The notes: generated by a model not told the origin, from the sequence alone. DNA of 64,000 bases from an uncultured Acidobacteriota bacterium (GCA_902825875.1 CADECP010000024.1:54067-118066), one strand, 5' to 3'; shown: positions 20,952-30,390, numbered from the stretch's first letter. Numbers and translations: made by a program.

Positions 20952-22346
20952 CTACTCGCGCTGCAAAGCTTTTTTAAGTGACTCCAAGTCGAGGTTACGT
21001 TGATCGGGCACCCCATCAAGCAAGCCTGCAATATCTTCACGTCCAACTCCGCGTAAGCAATTGGCAAATGCGGTCATATCGTTGGGATCATCAATACCTT
21101 CAATAGTGCGGTAGATGAAGTACACTGTTCCTTGGTTACCAAACCGGTCAAGACAGTATGCTAGCCCTTCCAGACAAAGAGACTTTGTTTCGAAAACCGA
21201 TGAAATATCAAATGTGTCTGCCCAAAAGCGCGACCACGAATAAGGTTCAGGGTGGAAGAAATCTTGATCTTTTGTACGTCTGGCAGCTCGATCAAATCTC
21301 TGAACTAAACGCAATAAGGTGTCCGGGTTGGCTTTTTCAATTAGTGTCACTGCTTTGCGATCTATATTCATTAAGATGATTGCTTCATGATCAGGCGCAT
21401 CAACGAGACGATCCAAAGTACGTTCCAACACGTTTAAGCGTTCAAGCACGTCATCCCAAGTGGCTTTCAAGAGAAAATCAAGAGCATTCACTAGCTCACG
21501 ACCAATGTTAATGTGATAGACGGACACGCTTCGCTCATTTTCCCCAAGCTCCCTGCCATAAAATAGACGATCAAAAGGGAGACCATTAAGCGCTTCAAGA
21601 ACTTCAGCAACTTTTTGATAACGGTCGTTGGGATATTCTCGAACCATCTTTTCTATGATAGGCCTGAACACTTCAGACACAAGACCAAGATTCTCAGGAC
21701 TTGGTCTGGTGCGCCCAGTGCAAGTTTCAAGGAATGTGATTCCAAGAGAATAAATATCCGACTGGGGTGTTTTAATCCGCGAATTCTTCTCTCGCTCAGG
21801 GGCAATGTAGTGAGCTGTACCAAGTACTGCACCGGTCGCCGTGAGGCCTGGCGCAGCACCTGCGATTGCAGCCAAACCGAAATCAGCTACCTTCAAAATC
21901 GGATCACGCTCAGGAACGGGATTTCCGAAGACAAGAATATTTGATGGCTTAAGATCGCGATGGATTATTGGTGGCTCTAGCTCATGTAACGCCTGCACCC
22001 CCAGGCAAATTTGGCAAAAATATCTTTTCCTATCCAAATCTGAGTAAAATAGATAGCTAGCCATTTGGCCCAAATGCCCTTGGCTCGCATATTCAGATTC
22101 ATACCAGTAATGTCCATCCGTTTCGCCAGCATCGAAAATCTTCACCACGTTCTCGTGGTCAATCCGCCGAAGAAGATCAATTTCGGCGTTGAATCTAACC
22201 TTTGATTCTAAATCGAGTGCATCAAGAATTTTCACCGCCGTAATTCCCTCTGCGCGGCTACATTTGTAGACTCGCCCAAAGGTTCCCTGATCAATAAACT
22301 CGACATCATCGTATTTTGCCTGCAAGAATTCTGGGATCAAATTCAT
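20952..22346 (-). CDS. Cytoplasmic Ser/Thr protein kinase paired with an FGE-like gene
   Basis: A 464-residue protein; ATG 22346 is preferred because the kinase domain begins soon after it and AAGGA lies upstream. Kinase features: glycine loop GTFGRVYK at 21-28, Lys39, HRDLKPSN at 129-136, DFG at 155-157 and an APE-type YIAPERE. The last ~200 residues are helical and unassigned, with no membrane segment. The nucleotide composition looks more AT-rich and the codon choice less biased than in the neighbours, which suggests transfer. It precedes the FGE-like gene by 5 bp and follows a YhcG nuclease gene, so it belongs to an accessory island. Confidence 0.85.
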   Translation of the reverse strand: MNLIPEFLQAKYDDVEFIDQGTFGRVYKCSRAEGITAVKILDALDLESKVRFNAEIDLLRRIDHENVVKIFDAGETDGHYWYESEYASQGHLGQMASYLFYSDLDRKRYFCQICLGVQALHELEPPIIHRDLKPSNILVFGNPVPERDPILKVADFGLAAIAGAAPGLTATGAVLGTAHYIAPEREKNSRIKTPQSDIYSLGITFLETCTGRTRPSPENLGLVSEVFRPIIEKMVREYPNDRYQKVAEVLEALNGLPFDRLFYGRELGENERSVSVYHINIGRELVNALDFLLKATWDDVLERLNVLERTLDRLVDAPDHEAIILMNIDRKAVTLIEKANPDTLLRLVQRFDRAARRTKDQDFFHPEPYSWSRFWADTFDISSVFETKSLCLEGLAYCLDRFGNQGTVYFIYRTIEGIDDPNDMTAFANCLRGVGREDIAGLLDGVPDQRNLDLESLKKALQRE

Positions 22347-22457
22347 AGGATAGAGTTCCTTCACATCGGACAGCACTCGACAGCAATACGGCCAGATGAC
22401 CGCCCAGCATCGCTGATTTCTGACTCAGCTTCACGCGCCAGACCATACTTATCGTCG

Positions 22458-23504
22458 CTAAATGTTGTCCGCTTCGATTTTTCCACCCTGCAACTGCATT
22501 TGTTCACGAATCAGCCGTTTTTCACGTTCGATTTCGGCAATGAGTTCTTCTTCCGTCGGCAGATACAGTCGGTATTTGGTGGCGAAGAGTTGTTCGTTGC
22601 CGCTCAAGACGGAGTATTTCACGACGGTCTGGCTTTTCTCAGTGCAGAGAATAATGCCAATCGTGGGGTTGTCATCCGCGCCGCGTTTCAGGTCGTCAAA
22701 CATCCGCACGTACATATCCATCTGCCCGATGTCTTGCGGAGTGAGCGCGCCGGTTTTCAGATCGAACAGCGCGAAGCATTTGAGCAGATAGTTGTAGAAA
22801 ACCAGATCAACGTAAAAGTGCGACGTTTCAGTGCTGATGCGAAACTGTCTGCCGACAAACGAAAAGCCTTTACCCAGTTCCAGCAAGAAAGCTTGCAAGT
22901 TTTCGATCAGCGCGGCTTCGATCTCTTTTTCGCTGGCGCGGTAAGGTTCGGGGATGTCCAGAAACTCAAAGACGTAAGGGTCTTTGATGAAGCCGCGCGG
23001 CGACTCTTTTTCCATTTCGGACTGGTGCGCAAGTGCCGCGCGTTTGTCCGGCGAACTCAGCAATCGTTCGTAATAAAAGGTGTGGATATTTCTTTCCAGT
23101 TGGCGCGTACTCCACTTTTCCGCGGCTGCTTCCTGCAAGTAGTAGGCGCGTGCCAGCGGGCTTTCAACGCGCATCACCAATCGCAAATGCGTCCAGGTCA
23201 ATTGGCTACGCAGTGCGTAGCTTTTTTCAGCATCGGGGAAAGTCAGATAAAACTGGCGGAAATTCTTGAGGTTGGCGAGTGAAAACCCTTTGCCAAATTC
23301 GCCGGTTAATTGCCGGGATAATTCCTTGATCAGCCCTTCGCCGTATCCGGCGCGCTCACTACCTTTTTGTTCTTCTTCGATGATGCGCCTGCCGATGTTC
23401 CAGTAGGCTTCGACCATTGCGGAATTGACGGCAGAATAGGCTTGCTGCCGCGCTTGTTGGAGCAAAAGGCGAATATCTTGAATAAAGGCTTGTTCGATTT
23501 CCAT
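22458..23504 (-). CDS. YhcG/DUF1016 family PD-(D/E)XK nuclease
   Basis: A 348-residue protein. The N-terminal DUF1016 helical domain shows the family motifs (YWNIGRRIIEEEQKG, LSRQLTGEFGKGFSLANLKN, LTWTHLRLVMRVE). The C-terminal nuclease domain has GFSFVGRQFRI, FYVDLVFYN and FALFDLKTG, giving the D and D-x-K elements of the PD-(D/E)XK fold. The family occurs on mobile islands and near restriction systems; its natural substrate is not well established. No methyltransferase or restriction partner is nearby. It is 12 bp upstream of the hydrolase-like gene ending at 23516, on the same strand. Confidence 0.9.
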   Translation of the reverse strand: MEIEQAFIQDIRLLLQQARQQAYSAVNSAMVEAYWNIGRRIIEEEQKGSERAGYGEGLIKELSRQLTGEFGKGFSLANLKNFRQFYLTFPDAEKSYALRSQLTWTHLRLVMRVESPLARAYYLQEAAAEKWSTRQLERNIHTFYYERLLSSPDKRAALAHQSEMEKESPRGFIKDPYVFEFLDIPEPYRASEKEIEAALIENLQAFLLELGKGFSFVGRQFRISTETSHFYVDLVFYNYLLKCFALFDLKTGALTPQDIGQMDMYVRMFDDLKRGADDNPTIGIILCTEKSQTVVKYSVLSGNEQLFATKYRLYLPTEEELIAEIEREKRLIREQMQLQGGKIEADNI

Positions 23505-23515
23505 TGGCGATCCTC

Positions 23516-24883
23516 TTACTTCTTCCTACCAGTTGGTAGCAGCAACTTCAAATCTATCGCATTTGCCATTGCCTGGTATCCAGCGCGGTTCGGGTGGAGT
23601 TTGTCGCCCGCTCCGCCGACGGTGCTGTTCGGTTGAAAAGCCGCACGCAAAGCGCCAGTTTTCGCGTCAATCGTGGCGGCGTCGAAATCGGCTACGCCGT
23701 CGAACAGGCCGCTCGTGCGAATGAATTGGTTGACCGTCTGACGGCGTTCGTTGACTTCGGCGGTTCCCGCTGGGCCGTTGTACCCCACGCCGGAAGTAAT
23801 CGTCGCGCCAATGATTTTGATTTTGCGTGCGCGGACACGTTTGACGACTTCCTGCATTCCGGCGATGACGGCTTCGGCGGAGGCGCCGCGCGAAAGATCG
23901 TTGATGCCTTCCAGCCAGATGATGTGCGTGACGCCTGAAAGACTGAGCACATCGCGTTCCAACCGATCCAGCGCCGATGGGCCTCCGGGAACAGGCGCGG
24001 TGGCAGAGTATTTGGCCGGGCCGATGATTTGGTTGCCGCCGATGCCCGCATTGATGACCGATACGCGACTGCCATAAGCCGCGCGCAACCGTTGAGCCAG
24101 CACATCCGGCCAGCGGTCATCTCCGTTGAGCGTCGAAAGCGTGCCATCCGTGATCGAATCACCAAAACACGCGACCACCATCGTATTTGCCGGAGCCATC
24201 ATTTCAACGGCATCGAGAAAGAACCACGAAGTCGTCGTAAAGGTAAAGCTGCTGTCGTTGGTTTCGCGGCTGTGGCTGCCCGTGCGCGGAGCCGACAAGT
24301 AAGACGTTTGCAGAGCTTTGGCGTGCCAGGTCATCGGGCCGCTGTTGCCGACAACGTGAAAGCTGACCGCGAGTTTGCGTCCGGCCAGCAACGCATCGTC
24401 GGCGTTTTTGACAAAGCTCAGATTGACGGCGTCGCTGTACGCAACGGCTCCTGGCGGAATCGTCAGGCTGCGTTTGCCGCCAAACATCACTCGGCTGTTT
24501 GTGCCCGTGGCGACATTGCCCGCGCTGGATTGCAAGCCGACAAACACGTCATCGAACGCCACAGCGCGCGTGCCGAAGGCGTTGGAAAATCGCAACCGCA
24601 CACGCTTTCCCCACAACGTAGGGCGCACGATCAACCGAAAACTCTGGTCGTTAGCGCCCGTTTCCGCCGATTCGATGGCGAAATCCAACACCGGCTGAGC
24701 CGACGCATTACCCGAAGGATATGGCCCGTGCGCCGAAGCCGCCCACGCCGAAGCCCACTTCTGCCCCTGTGCCGACGCACTGCCCAACATATTGCCCAAC
24801 ATATTGATTGAAGCCATCAGGCAACCAATCAACAAAATCAGCGAAAAGTTTTTGTTCGGTAAAAATTTGTAGCCGTAGTTCAT
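23516..24883 (-). CDS. Secreted SGNH/GDSL-type hydrolase
   Basis: A 455-residue protein. A signal peptide covers about residues 1-39. A beta-sandwich-like domain covers about 60-225. The SGNH catalytic domain covers about 235-450: block I CFGDSITDG (Ser243), block II NAGIGGNQI, block III GINDLS, and block V DKLHPNRAGY with the catalytic Asp/His. Related enzymes de-acetylate xylan, pectin or peptidoglycan; the carbohydrate is not predictable here. No strong ribosome binding site precedes ATG 24883. It lies 11 bp before the YhcG start codon on the other side, but functions look unrelated. Confidence 0.9.
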   Translation of the reverse strand: MNYGYKFLPNKNFSLILLIGCLMASINMLGNMLGSASAQGQKWASAWAASAHGPYPSGNASAQPVLDFAIESAETGANDQSFRLIVRPTLWGKRVRLRFSNAFGTRAVAFDDVFVGLQSSAGNVATGTNSRVMFGGKRSLTIPPGAVAYSDAVNLSFVKNADDALLAGRKLAVSFHVVGNSGPMTWHAKALQTSYLSAPRTGSHSRETNDSSFTFTTTSWFFLDAVEMMAPANTMVVACFGDSITDGTLSTLNGDDRWPDVLAQRLRAAYGSRVSVINAGIGGNQIIGPAKYSATAPVPGGPSALDRLERDVLSLSGVTHIIWLEGINDLSRGASAEAVIAGMQEVVKRVRARKIKIIGATITSGVGYNGPAGTAEVNERRQTVNQFIRTSGLFDGVADFDAATIDAKTGALRAAFQPNSTVGGAGDKLHPNRAGYQAMANAIDLKLLLPTGRKK

Positions 24884-25004
24884 TGTGAGTTGAATTGATC
24901 AGGCGGAATAACGCACGCGGACGCTGGCTGGAAATGCTGCCACGCATTCCGGTGTAAGTTGTGAGCCGGAAAAATGCTCTGGCAATTGATTCGCACTAAG
25001 CCAA

Positions 25005-25034
25005 CCCGGTTGCTACCACTCCCGGTTCCGTACC
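25005..25034. repeat. Solo copy of a dispersed GC-rich 30-bp motif
   Basis: Resembles CCGGTCGCTACCGCTCCCGG followed by TTCCGTAC. Related copies lie inside the palindromic element at 25866-26011 and as a tandem pair at 40046-40113. It sits in the ~200-bp gap between the hydrolase and methyltransferase genes, which holds nothing else that I recognise. Confidence 0.55.
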
Positions 25035-25087
25035 ACCGCTCAAATTATTGACAGCAAGTTACTTTTATTCGCACAGATTTCTAGCTC

Positions 25088-25864
25088 TCAATCCTTATGC
25101 CGCGCCGCTTCAAACAGAATGACCGCTGCGGCGGCGGCTACGTTCAGGGATTCAACCGGCGGGCGCAGAGGAATGCGTATTCGTTCATCGCTCATTTCCA
25201 GCAGTTCATCGCAGATGCCGTTAGCTTCGTTGCCCAGAACGACCATCGTCGGATTCATCCAGTTCACTTCGTGGTAAATCGTTTCTCCGTCCGACGTGGC
25301 CGCGACAATTTGCAATCCGGCTTTGTGCAAATGCTCCATCAAACCTTCGACGCTGACGCCCATGGCAATCGGCAATCGAAAGGCTGACCCCATCGCGCTT
25401 CGCAAAACTTTCGGCGAATAGGCATCCGCCGAACCTTTCATTGCCACAACGCCAGTCACGCCGGCGGCTTCGGCGGTTCGCAAAATCGTCCCGAAATTGC
25501 CGGGGTCTTGCACTTCGTCCAGACAAACAATCAGGTTGCCGGAAAGCAAAATGTCTTCGACCTCAGCCGTTGGGCGCTCGGCCAGCAGGATAATTCCTTG
25601 CGAATTGACGGTGTCGCTGACGGTTGCCAGCACGACATCCGCCGTCGGCAACAAAGGGCAGCCGCGTTCGGCAAGTTCGCTCAGAATGGCTTGCGCTCTA
25701 GGCGAAACTTCCGGCGAATGAAAACACGCAGCCAGCGCCAAACCGGATTGCAGGCATTCTTCGACCAGGCGTTCGCCTTCGACAAAGATCAAATCGTCTT
25801 CGCGGCCATCGCGGACTCGGCGGGCGTGTTTCAGTCGTTCGTTGGCGGGGCTGGTGATGAGCAT
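25088..25864 (-). CDS. TrmH/SpoU-family RNA 2'-O-methyltransferase
   Basis: A 258-residue protein. The N-terminal substrate-binding domain reads [19 protein letters not shown] and [12 protein letters not shown]. The C-terminal SPOUT domain has the three SpoU motifs: [31 protein letters not shown] and [20 protein letters not shown]. Members methylate the ribose of tRNA or 23S rRNA using S-adenosylmethionine and act as knotted dimers. Which nucleotide is modified cannot be told. The start region is conserved for the family (MLITSPANE). Upstream lies a palindromic mobile-like repeat. Confidence 0.92.
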   Translation of the reverse strand: MLITSPANERLKHARRVRDGREDDLIFVEGERLVEECLQSGLALAACFHSPEVSPRAQAILSELAERGCPLLPTADVVLATVSDTVNSQGIILLAERPTAEVEDILLSGNLIVCLDEVQDPGNFGTILRTAEAAGVTGVVAMKGSADAYSPKVLRSAMGSAFRLPIAMGVSVEGLMEHLHKAGLQIVAATSDGETIYHEVNWMNPTMVVLGNEANGICDELLEMSDERIRIPLRPPVESLNVAAAAAVILFEAARHKD

Positions 25865-25865
25865 A

Positions 25866-26011
25866 AAATTTGAGTAACTGCTCAGCCGATACGGAACGGG
25901 AAGCGGTAGCGCCCCGGTTTCTCGTGAGGCGTGAGCTTTGCAAGCATCCCGTCGCTACCGCTCCGGGTTCCGTACCGAGTTTTTGGCTCCAGGCTGAGCA
26001 GTTACAAATTT
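25866..26011. mobile_element. MITE-like palindromic element, copy 1
   Basis: The ends are perfect inverted repeats: GTAACTGCTCAGCC at 25874-25887 and GGCTGAGCAGTTAC at 25992-26005, extended outward by AAATTT on each side. A second inverted pair lies inside (about 25890-25911 and 25953-25974, core AGCGGTAGCG). There is no coding capacity. The copy at 30391-30532 has the same organisation. Size and ends fit a miniature inverted-repeat element; no transposase in the window has matching ends. Confidence 0.7.
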
Positions 26012-26012
26012 G

Positions 26013-26047
26013 AAAGAGCGCCGACTTTATCGAGCGGCGCTCTTTTT
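26013..26047. terminator. Bidirectional intrinsic terminator
   Basis: Perfect 11-bp stem AAAGAGCGCCG (26013-26023) with CGGCGCTCTTT (26035-26045), then a short T run on the plus strand and a weaker one on the minus strand. It follows the stop codon of the anti-sigma gene (26082, minus strand), which it probably terminates. Confidence 0.7.
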
Positions 26048-26081
26048 GTTTGGCAAGGTTGTTTAATCCGAAACCGGTTTG

Positions 26082-26732
26082 TTACTGCGCCAGGTACTGG
26101 CTCGATTGCAGAATTTCGTAATCCGCCGGAGCAATCAGCAAAAACGTCGTTCCTTCGACGGTGAAAGTTGATTCGTGAACGCTTCCCGGTGCAGCGCGGT
26201 GAAAATCTCCCGGACCGAGCCGTGTTCCGTGAACATTGCAATCGCCTTCGAGTACAAAAAACTGTTCGTCGCCTTTGTGGCGGTGCGGCGGCAACTCGCC
26301 TCCGGGAGCCATTTTCACCAGCGAAGTCACCAAATCGCGCGTCTGGTCAACGAACAAGGTTTTGGCGGTCAAGCCCGGACCGATGGTCATCCATTCGCCT
26401 TCGTCGGAGCGCAGGCTGAAAACCTGTGCAAAATCGTGAGCGGCGGCAACCGGCAAATGAAAATCTTCTCCGCGCGGCGGGCGTGCAGTTTCGGCGACGC
26501 TGCCGATTCTGGCCAACAGGTTTTTCCTGACCGAAGGCGAAGGCGCGCATTCATCCGCCGCCAATGCCAATTCGGCAGTCACCGATTCAAACGCGGCCAA
26601 TTCGTCAGCCAGGCCGGCGCGGTTTTCAGCCAACAGGTTTTCAAACGCTCTGGCTTCGTGCTGAGTCAACGCTCCCAGAGCGTACAGCGCGGCCAGTTCC
26701 TGTGTTTCTTCTGTGATCATGTTGGGGGACAA
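26082..26732 (-). CDS. ChrR-like anti-sigma factor with a cupin domain
   Basis: A 216-residue protein. The N-terminal half has an anti-sigma-like helical domain (ELAALYALGALTQHEARAFE). The C-terminal half is a cupin (GGELPPHRHKGDEQFFVLEG, DFHRAAPGSVHES) with the metal-binding histidines H-R-H. ChrR in Rhodobacter has this plan and releases its sigma factor after oxidative stress. The start is TTG 26732: AAGGAGG lies nine bases upstream of it, while the ATG four codons later is too far from that site. It follows the sigma gene by 61 bp. The zinc-binding His/Cys set of the ChrR N-terminus is not obvious. Confidence 0.85.
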   Translation of the reverse strand: MSPNMITEETQELAALYALGALTQHEARAFENLLAENRAGLADELAAFESVTAELALAADECAPSPSVRKNLLARIGSVAETARPPRGEDFHLPVAAAHDFAQVFSLRSDEGEWMTIGPGLTAKTLFVDQTRDLVTSLVKMAPGGELPPHRHKGDEQFFVLEGDCNVHGTRLGPGDFHRAAPGSVHESTFTVEGTTFLLIAPADYEILQSSQYLAQ

Positions 26733-26793
26733 CTTTGGCTCCCTCCTTAATTGGTCTTGTCAATTTTCAGGCAGGGGTAAGCTGCCTGTTGTC

Positions 26794-27405
26794 TCAGTGC
26801 GCGCCGGAAAGCATTGGCCCCAGCGTCTCGCGCAATTTCATCATTCCCAATCTGGTTCGTGTTTTGACCGTGCCGAGCGGTTGATTCAGTTTGACGGCGA
26901 TTTCGCTGTGACTGAGTCCGCCGTAATAAGCCAGTTCGATGACTTCGCGCTGTTCCGGCGAAAGAGTTCGCAACGCTGTCCGCACAAATTTTTGCCGCTC
27001 GGAAGCAACAGTTGCTTCTTCAGGGCTGGCCGCTTCGGTTTCGCGGTCGTTGAGCATATCCAACGGTTCTTTTCGTTGACGATCCTGCCACCCGGACCGT
27101 AACTGATCTATCGCGCGCGATCGGGCAATGGTCATCAACCAGGCCATAGGGCCTCCGCGACTGGTGTCGTAATTTGCCGCCTGACGCCAGATTTGCGTGT
27201 AAACATCCAGCAAAACTTCTTCCGCCGAACTCGCATCGCCCAGCACACGAAGAATCAGTCCGTAAGCCAGCCGGTTGGTAGAATCGTAAAGCGCGGCAAG
27301 CGCCGTTTGATCGCCCTGGGCAATTTTTTGCACAACAGAGATCAGTTCCTGGTCGCGGTTCCGGGATTCCATGTTGTTGACGGTCTTTCCTGAGACGGTT
27401 TGCAA
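26794..27405 (-). CDS. ECF sigma factor paired with the ChrR-like anti-sigma
   Basis: A 203-residue sigma-70 family factor. Region 2 reads ALYDSTNRLAYGLILRVLGD, EEVLLDVYTQIWRQAANYD and WLMTIARSRAIDQLR. Region 4 reads LSPEQREVIELAYYGGLSHS followed by EIAVKLNQPLGTVKTRTRLG. Together with the adjacent cupin anti-sigma this resembles the SigK/RpoE-ChrR group that answers oxidative or singlet-oxygen stress. The start is TTG 27405, supported by AGGAG six bases upstream; an in-frame ATG 11 codons later is possible. A divergent SDR gene starts 246 bp away. Confidence 0.9.
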   Translation of the reverse strand: MQTVSGKTVNNMESRNRDQELISVVQKIAQGDQTALAALYDSTNRLAYGLILRVLGDASSAEEVLLDVYTQIWRQAANYDTSRGGPMAWLMTIARSRAIDQLRSGWQDRQRKEPLDMLNDRETEAASPEEATVASERQKFVRTALRTLSPEQREVIELAYYGGLSHSEIAVKLNQPLGTVKTRTRLGMMKLRETLGPMLSGAH

Positions 27406-27651
27406 CTACATCTCCTGTTAATTAGCGTACGGGCAGAGCTATTTTTTAGATTGTCGGTTTCGACAGATTGCCGATTTTGAATTGCCTGCTGCGAGTTCGC
27501 TTCATTTCGTGAGTGGCCGCAAGGCCAAACTGATCTTATAACAGAAATAAATTGCCAGCCAAGCGGCATACAATAGTTTCTTGTTTTCAGTCTTGGCAGC
27601 AAGGCACACACAGAAAGCCGTTTGGACACCAAAAACTTTTCAGGAGGAATC

Positions 27652-28362
27652 ATGAAAACAGACTTTACGAATCGAGTGGTAGCAATTACAGGCGCAGCGG
27701 GAAATCTGGGAATGGCAATTGGTAAAGCTTTTGCCGCAGCCGGAGCCAGCCTGGCGTTTATTGATCGTTCGCCCGGCAAACTGGCGGATGCGTTTTCGGA
27801 ATCTGCCGGTCATTTCATCGCTTCGCCGACCGATGTCACCGATCCGAATTCAGTGACGGCATCTATCGCGGAAATCATCGCCCGATTTGGCCGAATTGAT
27901 GCGCTCATCAACACCGCCGGAGGGTACCGCGCCGGAACGCCTTTGCACGAAACGCCGATTGGCGATTGGGAATTCATGCTGAACCTTAACGCTCGTTCGG
28001 TGTTCGTGATGTGTCAGGCGGCGATTCCGCACATGCTGAAACAGGGGTACGGCAAAATCATCAACATCTCTTCGCGGGCGGCGCTGGCCGGAGACGCTTA
28101 TCACGCGGCGTACAGCGTATCGAAAACCGCCGTCGTTCGTTTGACCGAAAGCATGGCCGGCGAATTGAAAGACGCTGGAGTGAACGTCAACTGCGTCATG
28201 CCGGGTTTGATTGATACTCCGCAAAACCGAGCAGCCATGCCCGATGGCGATTTCAGCAAATGGGTCGCGCCCGAATCCATCGCCGATGTAATTCTGTTTC
28301 TGGCTTCGGACGGCGCGCGAGCGATCAACGGTGCAGCCATTCCGGTTTATGGTCGGAGCTGA
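27652..28362 (+). CDS. Short-chain dehydrogenase/reductase
   Basis: A 236-residue classical SDR from ATG 27652 with GGAGGAA six bases upstream. The cofactor motif is [12 protein letters not shown] (a variant of TGxxxGxG), followed by the NTAGG motif, the catalytic Ser in NISSRAAL and the active-site Y-S-V-S-K. The end ([13 protein letters not shown]) is typical of FabG-like reductases. Preference for NADPH and the substrate are not clear. It is divergent from the sigma/anti-sigma pair, so it might be one of its targets; I see no convincing shared promoter. Confidence 0.9.
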   Translation: MKTDFTNRVVAITGAAGNLGMAIGKAFAAAGASLAFIDRSPGKLADAFSESAGHFIASPTDVTDPNSVTASIAEIIARFGRIDALINTAGGYRAGTPLHETPIGDWEFMLNLNARSVFVMCQAAIPHMLKQGYGKIINISSRAALAGDAYHAAYSVSKTAVVRLTESMAGELKDAGVNVNCVMPGLIDTPQNRAAMPDGDFSKWVAPESIADVILFLASDGARAINGAAIPVYGRS

Positions 28363-28399
28363 GTTGGATGGATTCTTGCCACAACTTCTCTTGTTGATA

Positions 28400-28440
28400 T
28401 GGGCTGAGCAGGCTACCCTCTCAGCCCAAAACTTTTTTTT
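28400..28440 (+). terminator. Intrinsic terminator after the SDR gene
   Basis: Nine-base stem TGGGCTGAG (28400-28408) pairing with CTCAGCCCA (28420-28428), then AAAC and a run of nine or more T. It lies 38 bp after the stop codon. Confidence 0.8.
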
Positions 28441-28474
28441 TCAAAAAGCCAACCAGAGATAGAAAAGAAACTGT

Positions 28475-28830
28475 ATGAATCCGCAGGCAATTACTTCTTC
28501 ACAGAAAACCCGGCTGGAAATTTTTATGCTCGGCGCGTTTCGTCTGGTCATTGACGGAATACCGGTTGAAGAACGTCTTTGGACTCGTCGCAAATCCAAA
28601 ACCCTGATCAAACTGCTGGCGTTGCAACCCAACCATCAGCTTCACCCTATCACCTGGCGGTCGTTTCTTTGGGACTTGGCGAAAACGAAAAGGCTCTGGA
28701 AATGCTGCAACGCGGGTTAGCCGAACATGCGGAATCAATGGTGCTGCTCGGTGTTGAACCGAAGTTCGACCGTTTGCGTTCGGACGACAGGTTCAAAGAA
28801 ATCAGCTTAAAAGTTGGCCTCAATCCGTGA
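28475..28830 (+). pseudogene. SARP-type winged-helix start fused by deletion to a TPR-protein tail
   Basis: Frame 1 from ATG 28475 encodes RLEIFMLGAFRLVIDGIPVE, LWTRRKSKTLIKLLALQPNH and QLH, which is the beginning of a SARP/BTAD-type DNA-binding domain. From about 28645 the meaningful frame changes: ASPYHLAVVSLGLGENEKAL, AEHAESMVLLGVEPKFDRLR, ending SDDRFKEISLKVGLNP. That is the last TPR and tail of the TolB/TPR family (compare the end of the kinase at 13375). The central ~600 or more codons are gone and the two ends are out of frame. A clear internal-deletion pseudogene. Confidence 0.75.
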
Positions 28831-29151
28831 AAAAATTCCTGCCTAAGTGTGAGCAAGAATTTTTCCAATGATTCCCGCTGGGAAGGTTGACACTGTTTTG
28901 GCATGAGTGTACTCTGCGCCGCGTTAGTGAGCTTTCCTCACTTGTTTAGCCCTCAAAATTTCGAAAGTTCACTGATCTCGCATTGGCAGTGTCGGCAAAG
29001 TAGCGAACCAAATATTTCAAGCGGAATATGGCGTTTCTGGTAACGCCGACACGAAATCGTAATTTAGTCACGCTGCGTTATTGGGTAGGAACTCACCGCC
29101 TGCTATGCAGCTTTCCAACCCACTACTATGATTCTAAAGGAGACAAAACAG
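28831..29151. other. Intergenic stretch, nothing definite
   Basis: About 320 bp without a supported gene or repeat. A weak promoter-like pair (TTGGGT at 29081 and TATGCA at 29104, 17-bp spacing) precedes the strongly translated gene at 29152, but neither box is close to consensus. Confidence 0.3.
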
Positions 29152-30162
29152 ATGCGTACCTCACGCAAGCTTACACACGCTTTGTTGGCGCTTTTCGCGC
29201 TGGTCGTTATGTCGTCTTTCGCTCTGGCTGCTGATCCGGGAACACTAGTGCCCTGGTCTTCGGAAGCCAGTGATCAAAAGGCTGGCTCAATCCTGTTCTA
29301 CAACGTTTACACTTCGGGTGCGACTTCGGGTAACGCTGAGAACACCCGTGTGAACATCACCAACACGAGTGTCACTTCGGCGGCGTTTGTCCACTTGTAT
29401 TTCGTGTCGGCTGGCTGCGCCATCGCGGACAGCTACATCTGCTTGACTGCTACTCAGACTGCATCGTTCCTGGCTTCGGACGTTGATCCTGGCGTCAAAG
29501 GCTACATCGTTGCGGTTGCGGTTGATGGCGTTCTCGGTTGCCCGGTTTCTTTCAACTGGCTGATCGGTGACGAATATGTCAAATTCGCTTCTGGCCACGC
29601 TGCCAATCTGGGCGCGGTCGCTTTTGCGGCTCTCTATCAGGGCATTCTGCCTGGATGCAATAGTGGCTCCTTCACAGCAACTATCCGTTTCAACGGTAAT
29701 GCGGGTGAAGTTCCTGGTTACAACTGTGCTCCTGCCGTGTTGGCGTTGGACAATGTTGGCAGCCGTGCTGATGGTAATGACACGATGGTCATCATCAACC
29801 GCGTTGGCGGCAACCTGGGCATCGGCGCTTCTTCCTTGGGCACGTTGTTCGGTTTGTTGTATGACGATGCTGAAAACGTTCTGTCGTTCTCCGTCACCGG
29901 TGGATGCCAGTTGATGAGCAGCTTGACCAACAACTTCCCGCGCACCACGCCGCGTTTTGAAACCTTCATTCCTGCCGGTCGTACTGGCTGGGCGAAAGTC
30001 TTCAATCAGAATGGTGCGATCGGCATCCTGGGTGCTGCGATCAACCTGAACGCGAACGCCGCTTCCAGCGCCGGAGCCTTCAATGGTGGTCACAACCTGC
30101 ATCATCTGACACTGAACTGCACCGATGCTTACGTCGTTCCGGTCTTCCCGCCGAGCTGCTAA
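29152..30162 (+). CDS. Secreted hypothetical protein, probably abundant
   Basis: A 336-residue exported protein from ATG 29152 with AAAGGAG eight to nine bases upstream. A clean signal peptide ends at about SSFALA-AD. The mature protein is rich in small residues and Asn and reads as beta-strands ([26 protein letters not shown]). It has paired cysteines, one near the end (LNCTDAY...SC). I do not recognise the family. Codon use favours CGT and GGT/GGC over the neighbours' CGC and GCG, and a strong terminator follows, which fits a highly expressed single-gene transcript. A surface-layer or matrix protein is a guess only. Confidence 0.75.
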   Translation: MRTSRKLTHALLALFALVVMSSFALAADPGTLVPWSSEASDQKAGSILFYNVYTSGATSGNAENTRVNITNTSVTSAAFVHLYFVSAGCAIADSYICLTATQTASFLASDVDPGVKGYIVAVAVDGVLGCPVSFNWLIGDEYVKFASGHAANLGAVAFAALYQGILPGCNSGSFTATIRFNGNAGEVPGYNCAPAVLALDNVGSRADGNDTMVIINRVGGNLGIGASSLGTLFGLLYDDAENVLSFSVTGGCQLMSSLTNNFPRTTPRFETFIPAGRTGWAKVFNQNGAIGILGAAINLNANAASSAGAFNGGHNLHHLTLNCTDAYVVPVFPPSC

Positions 30163-30197
30163 TCGCTGCTTAGCCTGGACCAGAAACGGTCATATCA

Positions 30198-30240
30198 ACT
30201 TGAGGGCGAGCTTTTGAAAAGCTCGCCCTCAAGTTTTTTA
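30198..30240 (+). terminator. Strong intrinsic terminator
   Basis: An 18-bp perfect inverted repeat (30198-30215 with 30217-30234; core GAGGGCGAGC) followed by TTTTTT. It lies 36 bp after the stop of the secreted-protein gene. Confidence 0.9.
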
Positions 30241-30390
30241 CAGGCTTGCCTTACTATCAAACCACCAGCCACTCACGCCCTAATTCCTTCTCTGCTTGAT
30301 TGCCATCTGTTTACTCAACGGCCAAAACCGATTGCCAATCGGTGATTGAATATCTCAACGAATAAATAAACACGCATAACCGTAAAAATC

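Noticed and set aside
20023..22346. Diversity-generating retroelement with the FGE-like gene as variable protein
   Set aside because: No reverse transcriptase, template repeat or adenine-biased variable repeat was found nearby.
28874..29110. Promoter for the secreted-protein gene at 29152
   Set aside because: The boxes TTGGGT and TATGCA have proper spacing but poor consensus, so it is mentioned only as a weak possibility.
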